In this document: piece by piece, positions 47,392 through 55,835 of the stretch
Layout of the letters: each line of letters opens with the position of its first letter
Numbering within the stretch: position 1 is the stretch's first letter
NCBI RefSeq assembly: GCF_001949125.1
Contig: NZ_MSTI01000007.1
Coordinates: 28,986-92,985 of the forward strand
Length of the DNA stretch: 64,000 bases
Direction of reading: 5' to 3'
From: Deinococcus marmoris
Lineage (GTDB): Bacteria; Deinococcota; Deinococci; Deinococcales; Deinococcaceae
Program-made: the position numbers and the translations under genes
The notes under the pieces: generated by a model
What the model saw: the letters and a program-made list of their open reading frames with translations, nothing else
Told to the model about the DNA's origin: nothing
Databases searched by the model: none

Positions 47392-49098
47392 ATGGACCCC
47401 CAGAACCCCACCCGTTCCCCCACCCGCCTCTCCGGCCTGACCTCCCTGCTCGGCAGTGGCGCGTGGGCCATCCGCGAGGCCAGCCACCGCCAGCTCGTGT
47501 CCGATTACAACACCTACCTCAAGGCTGGTCCCGCCGGTCACGAACAGATCGAGAAACTGCGCGCGGCCCGCGACACCCGCGCCGAGGTGCTGGACAGCGC
47601 CCAGGCCCAGGCCCCTGGCGTGGCGGTGCTGGCCCTGTACGGCACGATCCTGCCGCGCGGGAACATGATGGTGGAACTGTGCGGCGCGGCCAGCCCGCAT
47701 TCGTTCGCTGAGGATGTCCAGCGGGCCGCCAATGACCCGAACGTGACGTCCATCATCCTGGACATCGATTCCGGGGGCGGCGCGGTCAGCGGCATCGACG
47801 TGGCGGCGGAAGCGGTGCGCCGGGCCTCGCAGATCAAGCCCACCACCGCCGTCTGCAACACCACGGCCTGTTCTGCCGCCTACTGGATTGCCGCGCAGGC
47901 CCGTGAAGTGGTCATCACCCCGGCAGGGGAGATGGGCAGCATCGGCGTGATCGGCACCCATGTGGACGAGAGCAAGCTGATGGACGAGGCCGGGCTGGTG
48001 GTCACCTACGTCCGCAGCACCCCCGGCAAGGCGCTGGGGCAGCCCACCGAGGCCATGAGCGGCGACATCCTGACCGACTGGCAATCGCAGGTGGACCGCA
48101 TCCACGCCCTGTTCATCGCGGACGTGGCGCTGGGCCGCAAGCGCTCTGAGGCAGAAGTGGCTGAGCGCTGGGCCACCGGCGCGGTCTGGTTTGGTCAGGA
48201 GGCCGTGACGGCTGGACTGGCGGACCGCGTGGGCACCCTGAGCAGCGTGGTGGCCGAACACCTCCAGCAGGCCAGTGATCAGCAGGCCCGGCAGGCGAGA
48301 AGCCAGCGCCGGGCGGCGGACCCCACGTATGGCCGGCTGAGTGCCGAGGCAGACCGCCTGGACACCCTGCTGGCCGCGCCCCTGCTGCTGCCGAAGGACG
48401 CGCAGACGGAGGTGGTGGCCGCCAGTCAACGCCTCTGGGAAGCGGTGGGCACCGTCCACGCCTCCCACGACTACCTCGATCCCGACTACGCCGCCCTGTG
48501 CGTCCGTGCCACGGCCTTGCAGGAAGCGGCCCACGCCCTCGCCACCCCCACGCCCCCGGAGGCTCCTGATATGAAGACTGTCACCCTGACCGCGCACGAC
48601 GGCACGGTCCACGAGATCGACGCCACCCCTGAAGCCCTTCAGGCATTCCTGAGTGGGCAGCTCACCGCTCAAACCGCTCTGGCGCAGACCGCGCAGGCTG
48701 GCGCTGTTGACGCTGCATTGGCAGAAGCCAACGCACAAGTCGCCACGGTGATGACTGATCTGGGTGCGGCCTTCGGCCTCACTGCCGAACAGGCCATCAA
48801 CGGCACGGGCGACGCCTGGATCGCTGCCGCCGCCCGCGCTGGAGCCGTGACCGATTACCGCGCGGCTCTGCTCTCCGAACTCGAAACGCTGGCCGTGACG
48901 GTGGACGGGAACACGGGCGCGGCGGCGCAGATCGTCAAGCTGGCCGGTCAGGCCAGTCTCACCGACTTGCAAACCACCGTGACCGCCTACCGTGACCGCC
49001 GCGACACCCTGGTCCCCACCGGACGCCAGAGCGCCGTGCCCGAAACCAGCACGCCGGAGGTGAACAAACCCAAGCGCAGCGCCTTCAACCGCAACTGA
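47392..49098 (+). CDS. S49-family head maturation protease with C-terminal scaffold
   Basis: Protein of 568 aa. SppA/ClpP-type core: ILDIDSGGGAVSG (122-134), catalytic Ser161 in NTTACSAAYWIAA, and Lys213 in STPGKALGQPTE. Residues 394-568 (from MKTVTLTAHDGTVHEID) look like a separate scaffold region with its own ribosome-binding site. The protease trims capsid and scaffold during head maturation, like lambda gpC. Confidence 0.88.
   Translation: MDPQNPTRSPTRLSGLTSLLGSGAWAIREASHRQLVSDYNTYLKAGPAGHEQIEKLRAARDTRAEVLDSAQAQAPGVAVLALYGTILPRGNMMVELCGAASPHSFAEDVQRAANDPNVTSIILDIDSGGGAVSGIDVAAEAVRRASQIKPTTAVCNTTACSAAYWIAAQAREVVITPAGEMGSIGVIGTHVDESKLMDEAGLVVTYVRSTPGKALGQPTEAMSGDILTDWQSQVDRIHALFIADVALGRKRSEAEVAERWATGAVWFGQEAVTAGLADRVGTLSSVVAEHLQQASDQQARQARSQRRAADPTYGRLSAEADRLDTLLAAPLLLPKDAQTEVVAASQRLWEAVGTVHASHDYLDPDYAALCVRATALQEAAHALATPTPPEAPDMKTVTLTAHDGTVHEIDATPEALQAFLSGQLTAQTALAQTAQAGAVDAALAEANAQVATVMTDLGAAFGLTAEQAINGTGDAWIAAAARAGAVTDYRAALLSELETLAVTVDGNTGAAAQIVKLAGQASLTDLQTTVTAYRDRRDTLVPTGRQSAVPETSTPEVNKPKRSAFNRN
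48571..49098 (+). CDS. nested scaffold protein (in-frame internal start)
   Basis: Internal ATG 48571 is in frame with the protease gene and preceded by GGAGG 7-8 nt upstream. The 175-aa product would be the Ala-rich helical C-terminal domain alone, matching the lambda C/Nu3 arrangement where the scaffold is expressed from within the protease gene. Confidence 0.6.
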   Translation: MKTVTLTAHDGTVHEIDATPEALQAFLSGQLTAQTALAQTAQAGAVDAALAEANAQVATVMTDLGAAFGLTAEQAINGTGDAWIAAAARAGAVTDYRAALLSELETLAVTVDGNTGAAAQIVKLAGQASLTDLQTTVTAYRDRRDTLVPTGRQSAVPETSTPEVNKPKRSAFNRN

Positions 49099-49152
49099 GC
49101 CTGCCGTCGCCCTTCCCTCCCCGCCCTTTCGTTCCTATAGGAGGAACTTTTT

Positions 49153-49500
49153 ATGCGCGTGAACGAACTCGTGTTCAATCAGCAGGAAAGCATCGTCACC
49201 ATGAACATCGCGCCCGGCACCGTTGTCGGTGACGCCGTGGCCTTCACCGCCCCCGCCACCGTGGGGCGCGGCGCAGACGGCGACAAGCTCGCAGGCAAGG
49301 TGCTGAAGATCGAATCTGACGGCCTGGGCACCGTGTCCCTGCCCGGATCGGGCTTCACCGACATTCCTGCCGTGGGCACCCTGGCCACCGGCTTCCAGCT
49401 TCTCGTGGTGGACGGCGCAGGCAAGGCCAAAGTCGCGGCTGGCGGCAAGGAATACCTGGTCAATGCCGTGGTGGCTGGAACCGCCAACATTCAGCTCTAA
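49153..49500 (+). CDS. head decoration / capsid-stabilising protein
   Basis: Protein of 115 aa, AGGAGGAAC ribosome-binding site. Small, beta-rich, with repeated Gly/Ala/Val strands. Position between protease/scaffold and major capsid is that of gpD-like decoration proteins. Confidence 0.65.
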   Translation: MRVNELVFNQQESIVTMNIAPGTVVGDAVAFTAPATVGRGADGDKLAGKVLKIESDGLGTVSLPGSGFTDIPAVGTLATGFQLLVVDGAGKAKVAAGGKEYLVNAVVAGTANIQL

Positions 49501-49525
49501 GTTCAGCCCTTCAACCCACCGCCCC

Positions 49526-49551
49526 GCGCCCCCTGACCGGGGCGCATTTTT
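49526..49551 (+). terminator. terminator between decoration and capsid genes
   Basis: GCGCCCC-CTGACC-GGGGCGC then ATTTTT. Perfect 7-bp stem. Probably partial read-through, setting protein ratios. Confidence 0.7.
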
Positions 49552-49571
49552 GGCCCCCAGGAGGGACACCC

Positions 49572-50684
49572 ATGAGCAAATACGTCACCAAAATCAGCGA
49601 CATCAATCTGGACCTCAAGGGCCAGGCCAAGGCCGAGGGCCTGAGCTTTGAAGACAAGCTGACCCGCATGGCCGAGGCCGGACACCTGGAACTCGGTGGC
49701 CGCGAGATCAGCGGTCAGGAAAAGGACGCCCAAGGCCACGCCGTCCCCGTGTGGAAAGAGATTCTGAGCGCCCAGGGCATCGAGACCCGTGGCCGCCACC
49801 AGGCCGCCACGGTCAACGACGTGTTCTTCACGGACCCCGACAACAAGATCCTGTTCCCCCTGTACATCGAGGGCCGCTTCCGCGAGATCAACAACTACCG
49901 CCCCAACCAGCTCCGCATCACCGATCTGGTGGCCGACATGGTGCCCGTGACCACCGGCGCGATGGGCATGGACACCCTGACCGACAGTGACGACGCCGAG
50001 ACCGATCCCGCCCGGATCGCCGAGGGCGCGGAGTTCCCCGTGCTGGTGATCAAGAGCGCGGGCAAGACCATCATCCTGCTCAAGCGCGGCGGACGGCTGG
50101 AGGCCACCTACGAGGCCATTGCTGGAGCATCGGTGTCCACCTTCAACCGCTGGCTCACCCGCCTGGCGCGGCGCACCGAGACCACCAAGATCCGTGCGGC
50201 GCTGGCCATGCTCAAGAACGGCGACGGCGGCAACGCGGCCCCCAACGTGGCGAGCGCGGGCGCGGCTTACACCATCGGCGACATCGTGAAGCTGATCCAG
50301 CGGGCGGGCGACTTCGGGGCCGAACCGATGATCCTGACCGGCGACACCACCGAGATGGGCGCGCTGTTCGCCCTGGACTTCCTGTCCAGCCCGGCGAACA
50401 ACGGCATGCAGTCCGAGAACCTGCGCGAGAACGGTACGCTCCCGCGCCTGCTGGGGATGATGCCCAAATTCGCGCCCACCCGCAGCGTGATGGACGGCAG
50501 CAAGCAGCTCATGGCGATTGATCCCGCCCTGGGCCTGACCATGGCGTACAACCCCGCGATGGACCTGGTGGAATACGACGCGGTGATCGAGCGTCAGATC
50601 AAGGCTGTGCAGATCAGCGAGCAGTACGGTTTCGGCAAGCCGGACATCGCTGCCGCCGTGACCCTGACCCGCACCGGGGCCTGA
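49572..50684 (+). CDS. major capsid protein
   Basis: Protein of 370 aa with AGGAGGG ribosome-binding site. Position, length and the segments IEGRFREINNYRPNQLRITDLVADMVPVTTGAMGMD and GGRLEATYEAIAGASVSTFNRWLTRLARRTE suit HK97-fold capsid proteins. The first 80 residues are charged and could be a delta domain. Confidence 0.85.
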   Translation: MSKYVTKISDINLDLKGQAKAEGLSFEDKLTRMAEAGHLELGGREISGQEKDAQGHAVPVWKEILSAQGIETRGRHQAATVNDVFFTDPDNKILFPLYIEGRFREINNYRPNQLRITDLVADMVPVTTGAMGMDTLTDSDDAETDPARIAEGAEFPVLVIKSAGKTIILLKRGGRLEATYEAIAGASVSTFNRWLTRLARRTETTKIRAALAMLKNGDGGNAAPNVASAGAAYTIGDIVKLIQRAGDFGAEPMILTGDTTEMGALFALDFLSSPANNGMQSENLRENGTLPRLLGMMPKFAPTRSVMDGSKQLMAIDPALGLTMAYNPAMDLVEYDAVIERQIKAVQISEQYGFGKPDIAAAVTLTRTGA

Positions 50685-50700
50685 AGCCCACTCTCCTGAT

Positions 50701-50722
50701 GGGCCAGCCTGAGCGCTGGCCC
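50701..50722 (+). terminator. weak terminator after major capsid gene
   Basis: GGGCCAGC-CTGAGC-GCTGGCCC, perfect 8-bp stem, followed by TGACGCTGTTTC, a poor T-tract. Confidence 0.45.
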
Positions 50723-50747
50723 TGACGCTGTTTCAACGGAGGCCCAC

Positions 50748-51212
50748 ATGGCAACCAGACAGGACAATGCCGACGCGCTGAACGCGCTGCTCGGTGTGCA
50801 GATCGACGCCACGCAACGGGAGCCACTGGCCCCCGTGCTGGAGGAGTGGGCCAAACGCGCGGAGACTGAACCCGACGCCGTGAAGCTCGAAATCCTCACC
50901 TCGCAGCTTGAGGACCGCCTGGGCATCGAGATCCCGGAAGGTCAGACCGCCGATCAACTGGCGGAGTGGCTGGCCAACGAGGATGACGATGCCGTGGTGG
51001 CCGCCATCACCGGGGAAGAACCCGAACCGGATGATGAGCTGCTGACCCTGATTGTGCAGGTGTCGGAGAAGGTGGCGGCTTACGGCGGCACGTACACCGA
51101 TCCCGATCAGCCCGAAGGCCACCGCGTGATTGGTGGGGGGCCGGTGCGGGTGGCTCCCACGGCCCTGATCAATGCCGGGCTGAAGAACGGCACGCTGACC
51201 GAGAGCGAGTAG
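50748..51212 (+). CDS. hypothetical head-associated protein
   Basis: Protein of 154 aa, GGAGG ribosome-binding site. Acidic; helical N-terminal half. No motif; position suggests a head or connector role. Confidence 0.55.
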   Translation: MATRQDNADALNALLGVQIDATQREPLAPVLEEWAKRAETEPDAVKLEILTSQLEDRLGIEIPEGQTADQLAEWLANEDDDAVVAAITGEEPEPDDELLTLIVQVSEKVAAYGGTYTDPDQPEGHRVIGGGPVRVAPTALINAGLKNGTLTESE

Positions 51213-51215
51213 GTC

Positions 51216-51623
51216 ATGCCCCCGGTCACCCCGGCGGATATGGCAGAACGCTTCCCGGAGGCGGTCACGGTCAGTGTGGATGACGTTCAGGAGGCGAGTG
51301 ACTGGGCGGAAACGAACCTGATTGGCCCAGTCCCGGAGGCGGGCACCATCAAGGCCCGCGCCCTGCTCCGGGCCATCCAGGCGTATGCCGTCGCGCTGGC
51401 CCTCGGGTTGGACGTGCAGGTGATCCGTCAGGCCGCCACGGCAGCCGCCACGAAGCGCATCAAGGTGGGCAAGATCGAGATCGAGAAGGCCCAGGTGGAT
51501 GGGTCTACCGCTCAGGTCAACCTGCTGGCGAGCGCTGAGTACTGGCTGGAGCGGGCCGAGCTGGCCTTGCAACAGGCTGGGACGTATCCACAGCGCCGTC
51601 TGTTCCCTGGAACGAGTCGGTGA
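51216..51623 (+). CDS. probable head-tail connector protein
   Basis: Protein of 135 aa, helical (ALLRAIQAYAVALALGL, LLASAEYWLERAELALQQ), right after the capsid gene where gp6-like connectors lie. Overlaps the next gene by 4 bp. Confidence 0.55.
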   Translation: MPPVTPADMAERFPEAVTVSVDDVQEASDWAETNLIGPVPEAGTIKARALLRAIQAYAVALALGLDVQVIRQAATAAATKRIKVGKIEIEKAQVDGSTAQVNLLASAEYWLERAELALQQAGTYPQRRLFPGTSR

Positions 51624-52108
51624 GCGGGTCACTGACCGCCGAACTTCAGGCCCTGGCCCGCCCGGAGCTGGACATCCTCTATGCGGAACTCGGTCAGCTC
51701 GTGACCATCTACGCGCAGCAGGACGCTGTGAGTGCCGGGGGGGCGGGAGAGTTGCCGCCGGAGGACTACGACGAGAACGGCAACCCGGTCAATCCACTGC
51801 CGGATGACCCGACACCAGATACGCCGGGCGCAGGGGTTCCCCTGGGCACCTTCGGCTGCATTGCCATGCAACTGGACGCCACGGAACGCGCCCGTGCTGG
51901 CATTGGGGCGGACATCCCGGTGCCGGTGTGGGAGGTCTATATCCACCATTCCGCGCCGCTGGCCACGCCGGGGGTGTTGCTGGTGGTGACAGGCGGAGAA
52001 CTGCCTGCACCGCTTCGGCTGCGGCCTCTGGCGGACGCAGAGGACATAGGGACTCAGCGGTGCGCGTGGGCTGTTTTGGGCAAAGCGCAGAACGCGCTGA
52101 GGGGGTGA
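51620..52108 (+). CDS. probable head-closure / connector protein
   Basis: Protein of 162 aa, GTG start. Helical N-terminus, Pro/Asp-rich loop, then beta strands (PVPVWEVYIHHSAPLATPGVLLVVTGG), like head-closure (gp7/FII-type) proteins. Confidence 0.55.
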   Translation: MSGSLTAELQALARPELDILYAELGQLVTIYAQQDAVSAGGAGELPPEDYDENGNPVNPLPDDPTPDTPGAGVPLGTFGCIAMQLDATERARAGIGADIPVPVWEVYIHHSAPLATPGVLLVVTGGELPAPLRLRPLADAEDIGTQRCAWAVLGKAQNALRG

Positions 52109-52342
52109 ATGAAAATGGCGAAAATCGAAATCTACCGCTGGCGAGGCCAGGCTGGCCTGGCACAGAGAGACGAGTTGGAAGTCAGGGTGGATGGTCACCC
52201 CATCCCCCTTCTGCGAGGCTACGTCCTGGAAGAGCAATACGGCAGCTTCAGCACCATCAAGCTCACCGTGTTGGCAAGTGATGTGACCATGATTGACGGC
52301 CCACCGCCGCCACTGGAGACCCATGAACCGCCTGGTGATTGA
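52109..52342 (+). CDS. small hypothetical protein
   Basis: Protein of 77 aa directly abutting the previous stop. Beta-rich start (KIEIYRWRG). Overlaps the next gene by 20 bp. Confidence 0.5.
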   Translation: MKMAKIEIYRWRGQAGLAQRDELEVRVDGHPIPLLRGYVLEEQYGSFSTIKLTVLASDVTMIDGPPPPLETHEPPGD

Positions 52343-52766
52343 CCAGAGCCGCCTGCAAGCCGCCCTTGCTGCCCAACTCGGTCCAGTCAGCGTGGCGATG
52401 GGGGAGACGGTGGCGGGCTTCCTCAAGGAGAAGATGTCCGGTTCTGGCAGTGGGGTTCAGCATCCCGGCCTGCCCCGCCCGAGTTCTGCACCCGGGGAAT
52501 ATCCCGCGATGCAGGGCGGTGCGCTCGTTCGCTCTCTCGGCCATGAAGCGGTGGACGCCTTCCACCAGCGGGCGGGCGCGCTGAACAGCGTGGCCCCAGT
52601 GCCACCTGAAGCCTGGGCGCTTGAATTTCCAGCGCCTGCTGGCTCGCCGATCAAGCGGACTGGGCCGAAAGGTGCGCGCCCGTGGGTCTCGAAAGCCCTC
52701 AGCGACGCCGAACTGCGCCAGCGTCTCGTGGAAGCCGTGAAGAAGCGCGGCGCGAGGCTCAGGTGA
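52323..52766 (+). CDS. HK97 gp10-like tail completion protein
   Basis: Protein of 147 aa from ATG 52323. GPVSVAMGETVAGFLKEKMSGSGSGVQHPGLPRPSSAPGEYPAMQGGALVRSL has the pattern of gp10-like neck/tail-joining proteins. Basic C-terminus. Confidence 0.65.
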   Translation: MNRLVIDQSRLQAALAAQLGPVSVAMGETVAGFLKEKMSGSGSGVQHPGLPRPSSAPGEYPAMQGGALVRSLGHEAVDAFHQRAGALNSVAPVPPEAWALEFPAPAGSPIKRTGPKGARPWVSKALSDAELRQRLVEAVKKRGARLR

Positions 52767-53179
52767 CGCTAGACCAGCTCCTGATTTCTCTGGGTGTCGC
52801 CCTGGCCCGTGACGAGTCGGGTAGCATCGCCAGCTATCTCAATCCCACCCCGCAGCCCGCTGGCATCTACGCCGTGGTCACCGAACAGGGGGAGAGCGAG
52901 ACGGGCACTGGTTACGGCTACCAGGAGCGGACCCGCCTGGTGCTGGTGATGCTCTACGGGGCCAGCGGCAACGCGAGTGGCAAGCGCCAGCTCGACAACC
53001 TCATGGCGTGGTTCCGGCGTCAGGCGAGTTCGGTGGACCGCTGGCCGGGCTTACGCATTCAGCGGGTGGAACTGGCCGATGCCACGCCCGTGATGTATGA
53101 CGCCGAGACCTCCAGCCATTACGCCGGACAACGTCTGAGTGTGACGTTCATTCAGAACACGGAACCTCCGCCTGTCTGA
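52763..53179 (+). CDS. probable tail terminator protein
   Basis: Protein of 138 aa, GTG start (GTGA). Alpha/beta with QERTRLVLVMLYGASGNASGKRQLDNLMAWFRRQ, in the usual place for tail terminators (gpU-like), before the tube gene. Confidence 0.55.
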   Translation: MTLDQLLISLGVALARDESGSIASYLNPTPQPAGIYAVVTEQGESETGTGYGYQERTRLVLVMLYGASGNASGKRQLDNLMAWFRRQASSVDRWPGLRIQRVELADATPVMYDAETSSHYAGQRLSVTFIQNTEPPPV

Positions 53180-53197
53180 AACCCATAAGCCTCTTGC

Positions 53198-53218
53198 CCC
53201 CGCTCCAGCGGGGTTCTT
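53198..53218 (+). terminator. weak terminator before major tail gene
   Basis: CCCCGC-TCCA-GCGGGG then TTCTTC. Short stem, moderate T-tract. Confidence 0.5.
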
Positions 53219-53233
53219 CATTGGGAGACCACC

Positions 53234-53959
53234 ATGACCCTGATCAGCAAACTTCCGACTTCGATTCCTGCCGATTCCACTCCCCAGACCTGGAGCGGCA
53301 CCGATCTGCGGACCTTCCTGGTCCCCCTGGACGCCACCGTCTTCATCCCGGAAGTCGCCGTGACGAACACTGCCGCCGTGGCTGCTGCTGCCACCACCAT
53401 GCAGCTCAGCAGCGCCAGCGCGGTCACCATCCCCGCGAATACGGTGCTGAGGTTCGGCACGTCCAGTGTGACCGTGACGGCGGCGGCGGACCTGACCAGC
53501 GCGGCCAGTGCCGTGACCATCGCGCCCGCCGCGACGGCCATCGCTATCAACGCGGTCAGCACCTACACCAATCTGGTGGAAATCCCGCTGGCCGAGGAAA
53601 GCAGCCCCACCCTGGCCGACGACGAGGAAACCATCAAGGTCCACGGGCGCAGCACGCCCATCCGCAGCGTGAACGGCAAAGACCTGACCAGCATGATCAA
53701 GACCCTGGCGGGCCTGGATGACCCCACGGTCCTGCGCCTGACCATCAAGGGCACCCAGAAGTCTCCGAACAACCGTGAGCGGCTGCTGTGGCTGTACCCG
53801 GACGGGTTTGCCCTGCTGGGCATGGTCAACATCGGTGCCCCGGTGCGGACGGCGGCGGCGGGCAGCACCCAGCGTGTTCAGTTCAGCAGCAACCTGAGCG
53901 GCAACGCGTACTGGGCCAACCTGAATGACGCGACGCCCACCTGGATTCCCATCAACTAG
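53234..53959 (+). CDS. major tail (tube) protein
   Basis: Protein of 241 aa. Beta-rich, with an Ala/Thr/Val-rich inserted domain (residues about 35-115) and the core GKDLTSMIKTLAGLDDPTVLRLTIKGTQKS. Flanked by terminators, as highly expressed tube genes often are. Confidence 0.7.
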   Translation: MTLISKLPTSIPADSTPQTWSGTDLRTFLVPLDATVFIPEVAVTNTAAVAAAATTMQLSSASAVTIPANTVLRFGTSSVTVTAAADLTSAASAVTIAPAATAIAINAVSTYTNLVEIPLAEESSPTLADDEETIKVHGRSTPIRSVNGKDLTSMIKTLAGLDDPTVLRLTIKGTQKSPNNRERLLWLYPDGFALLGMVNIGAPVRTAAAGSTQRVQFSSNLSGNAYWANLNDATPTWIPIN

Positions 53960-53977
53960 AGCTTCTCTCCCCCCAGA

Positions 53978-54007
53978 GGGCCAGTCACAGTGGCTGGCCC
54001 TTTTTTT
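53978..54007 (+). terminator. strong terminator after major tail gene
   Basis: GGGCCAG / CTGGCCC (extended inward to 9 bp) then TTTTTTT. The strongest intrinsic terminator in the tail region. Confidence 0.8.
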
Positions 54008-54091
54008 GCAGGCCCCAGACGGCCATGCCGGTGCAACTCCGGCAGCCTGCGCCAATGCATCACCAATCCAATTCCCGGAGGTGTCCCCGAC

Positions 54092-54367
54092 TTGAGCCAC
54101 AAACTGATCGTGCTGGGCGAGCGGGGCCGCACGCCACACCTGCTGCTGCTGGGCTGCACCGTCCACGCGGACCGCATCGAGGCCCGCGCCTATATCGCCC
54201 ATGCCCCGCTGCGCCGCGCCCGAACCCTGGACGGCATGCAGAAGGGTGAGGGCGGCTGGACCGTGCCGCGCGGTGGCCTGCGGGCCAGGGTGCCCAGACT
54301 GGCTGAAGAGGGCATCTTTCTGCACACGCCGATCACGGTCATGCTGGTCAGAAGAGGGAAGCTGTAA
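54092..54367 (+). CDS. hypothetical tail-region protein
   Basis: Protein of 91 aa; TTG 54092 chosen for the CGGAGG 10-11 nt upstream. Beta-rich with basic patches. The leader 54008-54091 can fold (TGCCGG/CCGGCA inside GCAGGC/GCCTGC). Confidence 0.5.
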   Translation: MSHKLIVLGERGRTPHLLLLGCTVHADRIEARAYIAHAPLRRARTLDGMQKGEGGWTVPRGGLRARVPRLAEEGIFLHTPITVMLVRRGKL

Positions 54368-54377
54368 TGGAGGAACC

Positions 54378-54572
54378 ATGTTGACCCCTGAATCCCTCTC
54401 GGAAATGGCGCAGGAGCTTGAAAAGCGCGGCGGACAGGCCAGAGAAGCGGCCATGTCCACCGATGATTTTCTGAACGCCATGTGCGTGCTGGTTCCGGGC
54501 CAGTCAAGAGAAGAGCATCTTCAGGAACTGCGCTGGCAACTCGGCTTTCTGGCGAGGCCGCTGCGTTCATGA
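54378..54572 (+). CDS. small helical tail-region protein
   Basis: Protein of 64 aa, GGAGGAA ribosome-binding site before ATG 54378. Acidic helices (LSEMAQELEKRGGQAREA). Overlaps the chaperone gene by 4 bp. Confidence 0.55.
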   Translation: MLTPESLSEMAQELEKRGGQAREAAMSTDDFLNAMCVLVPGQSREEHLQELRWQLGFLARPLRS

Positions 54573-54961
54573 CTACCCAGGAGCAGCATGTCGCCCGTTC
54601 AAGTTCCATTGAGGCGTCCCTCGGGATTCCGAACACCGAGTTCTGTGACCCTTACGGCCCGCTCCTGATCCCGTACCTTGCGCCTTCCTGGCGGGAAATC
54701 CGCATCGTGCAGGCGCTGAGACAGATGGATGTGGAGGAGCAGACGGGCGCGATTTATCTGCTGGTCCACCGCCGTCTGCCCGGCCTGACCTATGACGAGT
54801 TCGAGGACCTGACCGGGCCGGACCACTTCCCCGCGTGGTGGACGGCCACGCAGCCGCCGCGCTCAGGTGAGGGTGGTGACCCGGATTTTTCGACTGGCCG
54901 AGTGCCCTCGCGGCCCTCGGCCTTCTCCAGCCTGCTGTCCAGTGGTTCGACGCCCCGCTAG
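54569..54961 (+). CDS. tail assembly chaperone (G-type product)
   Basis: Protein of 130 aa in frame 0. The region IVQALRQMDVEEQTGAIYLLVHRRLPGLTYDEFEDLTG matches helical tail-chaperone proteins located before tape-measure genes. A run of five T's at 54886-54890 allows a -1 shift into a long open frame. Confidence 0.65.
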   Translation: MTTQEQHVARSSSIEASLGIPNTEFCDPYGPLLIPYLAPSWREIRIVQALRQMDVEEQTGAIYLLVHRRLPGLTYDEFEDLTGPDHFPAWWTATQPPRSGEGGDPDFSTGRVPSRPSAFSSLLSSGSTPR

Positions 54962-55293
54962 ACCAGATCAAGTACGCCCTGCACGCGCACGCCGAGAGTG
55001 AGGGGCGGCAGTGGCAGCGGCAGGTCTGGGGCGCGGCCCTGTCCTGGGGCGCAGAGGCCCCGAAAGACCTGAACAGCCGCATCCTGCCCGACTTCCGGCG
55101 CAGGGGAGAGGGTGGGCCGGTCAGTCGGTCCACGCCGTACCCCGTGCATGCCGAGGTGGCGCAGGGACTGGGTGAGGCCATGCGGCTGGGCCTGCTGAAT
55201 GGGCCAGTCTGGACGCGCTGGCCTGCGGGGCGGGATGGACGGCCCCTCATTCAAATCTGGGATGGGGTGGCTTTGACGGGAGGGCTGAAGTGA
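54569..55293 (+). CDS. tail assembly chaperone, -1 frameshift product (GT-type)
   Basis: Frame 0 reads GAT TTT TCG at 54884-54892; slipping -1 on TTT continues TTC GAC TGG ... open for 134 codons to TGA 55291-55293. The -1 frame has a stop at 54877-54879, so it opens only 7 nt before the slippery run and has no start of its own there. The 54962-55290 stretch is otherwise empty yet clearly coding in this frame. This is the conserved lambda G-GT logic. Confidence 0.7.
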
Positions 55294-55373
55294 CTGGGAA
55301 CCGCCTATTGCAAAAGCGGGGGAACAGCCTCCCGGCTCTCTGGAAGATGGGAACGCTATCCTTTTTCCCATCA

Positions 55374-55835
55374 ATGGCACAAGACAAGGCGCGTAAGGCC
55401 GATGAGGCCAAAGACTTCAAGCGGCAGCTCCAGCGGCTCTCCCCGGGCTTTTACGTGATTCGTATCACGAATGACAAATCAGTCATCCTGAACACGCAGC
55501 CCCTTCATGTTGCCTGGCGCTTCATGACCAGTTCATGGCTGATGGCCCTGCTGATCGACACCGCCCAGGCTTTTATTGCGGCGGTCAGCATCACCATCGG
55601 ATCGCTTGCCACCACATTTGTGATTGAGTTGGTCTCCAATTTCTTCCGCACTGCTGATCCGCCCATTTTCTTAATCTCGGCCATAGGTTGGGTTGGTGAT
55701 AGAGCTGCGGTGATCACTTTTGTATGGTTCATCCTAGGCGGACTTGCTTTGAGGGTGAGAGAGTGGTATAGGTCAAAATGGAAGACCGGAGACCCAGAAG
55801 ACGCCTCGCCTTTCAAGGACGGTGATACCTCATGA
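55374..55835 (+). CDS. membrane protein in accessory island
   Basis: Protein of 153 aa; ATG 55374 with TATCCT 10 nt upstream and no ribosome-binding site, so probably its own leaderless transcript. Two or three transmembrane helices (MTSSWLMALLIDTAQAFIAAVSI, AAVITFVWFILGGLAL). Lower GC than the structural genes; likely a moron. Confidence 0.6.
   Translation: MAQDKARKADEAKDFKRQLQRLSPGFYVIRITNDKSVILNTQPLHVAWRFMTSSWLMALLIDTAQAFIAAVSITIGSLATTFVIELVSNFFRTADPPIFLISAIGWVGDRAAVITFVWFILGGLALRVREWYRSKWKTGDPEDASPFKDGDTS

Noticed and set aside
47380..48972. 530-codon minus-strand frame opposite the S49 protease
   Set aside because: Antisense shadow of a gene with intact catalytic motifs.
54018..54091. 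Cobalamin riboswitch
   Set aside because: CGGTGCAACTCCGGCAGC recalls one conserved strand of B12 riboswitches, but the remaining conserved elements are missing and the setting is a tail operon; more likely a chance hairpin leader.
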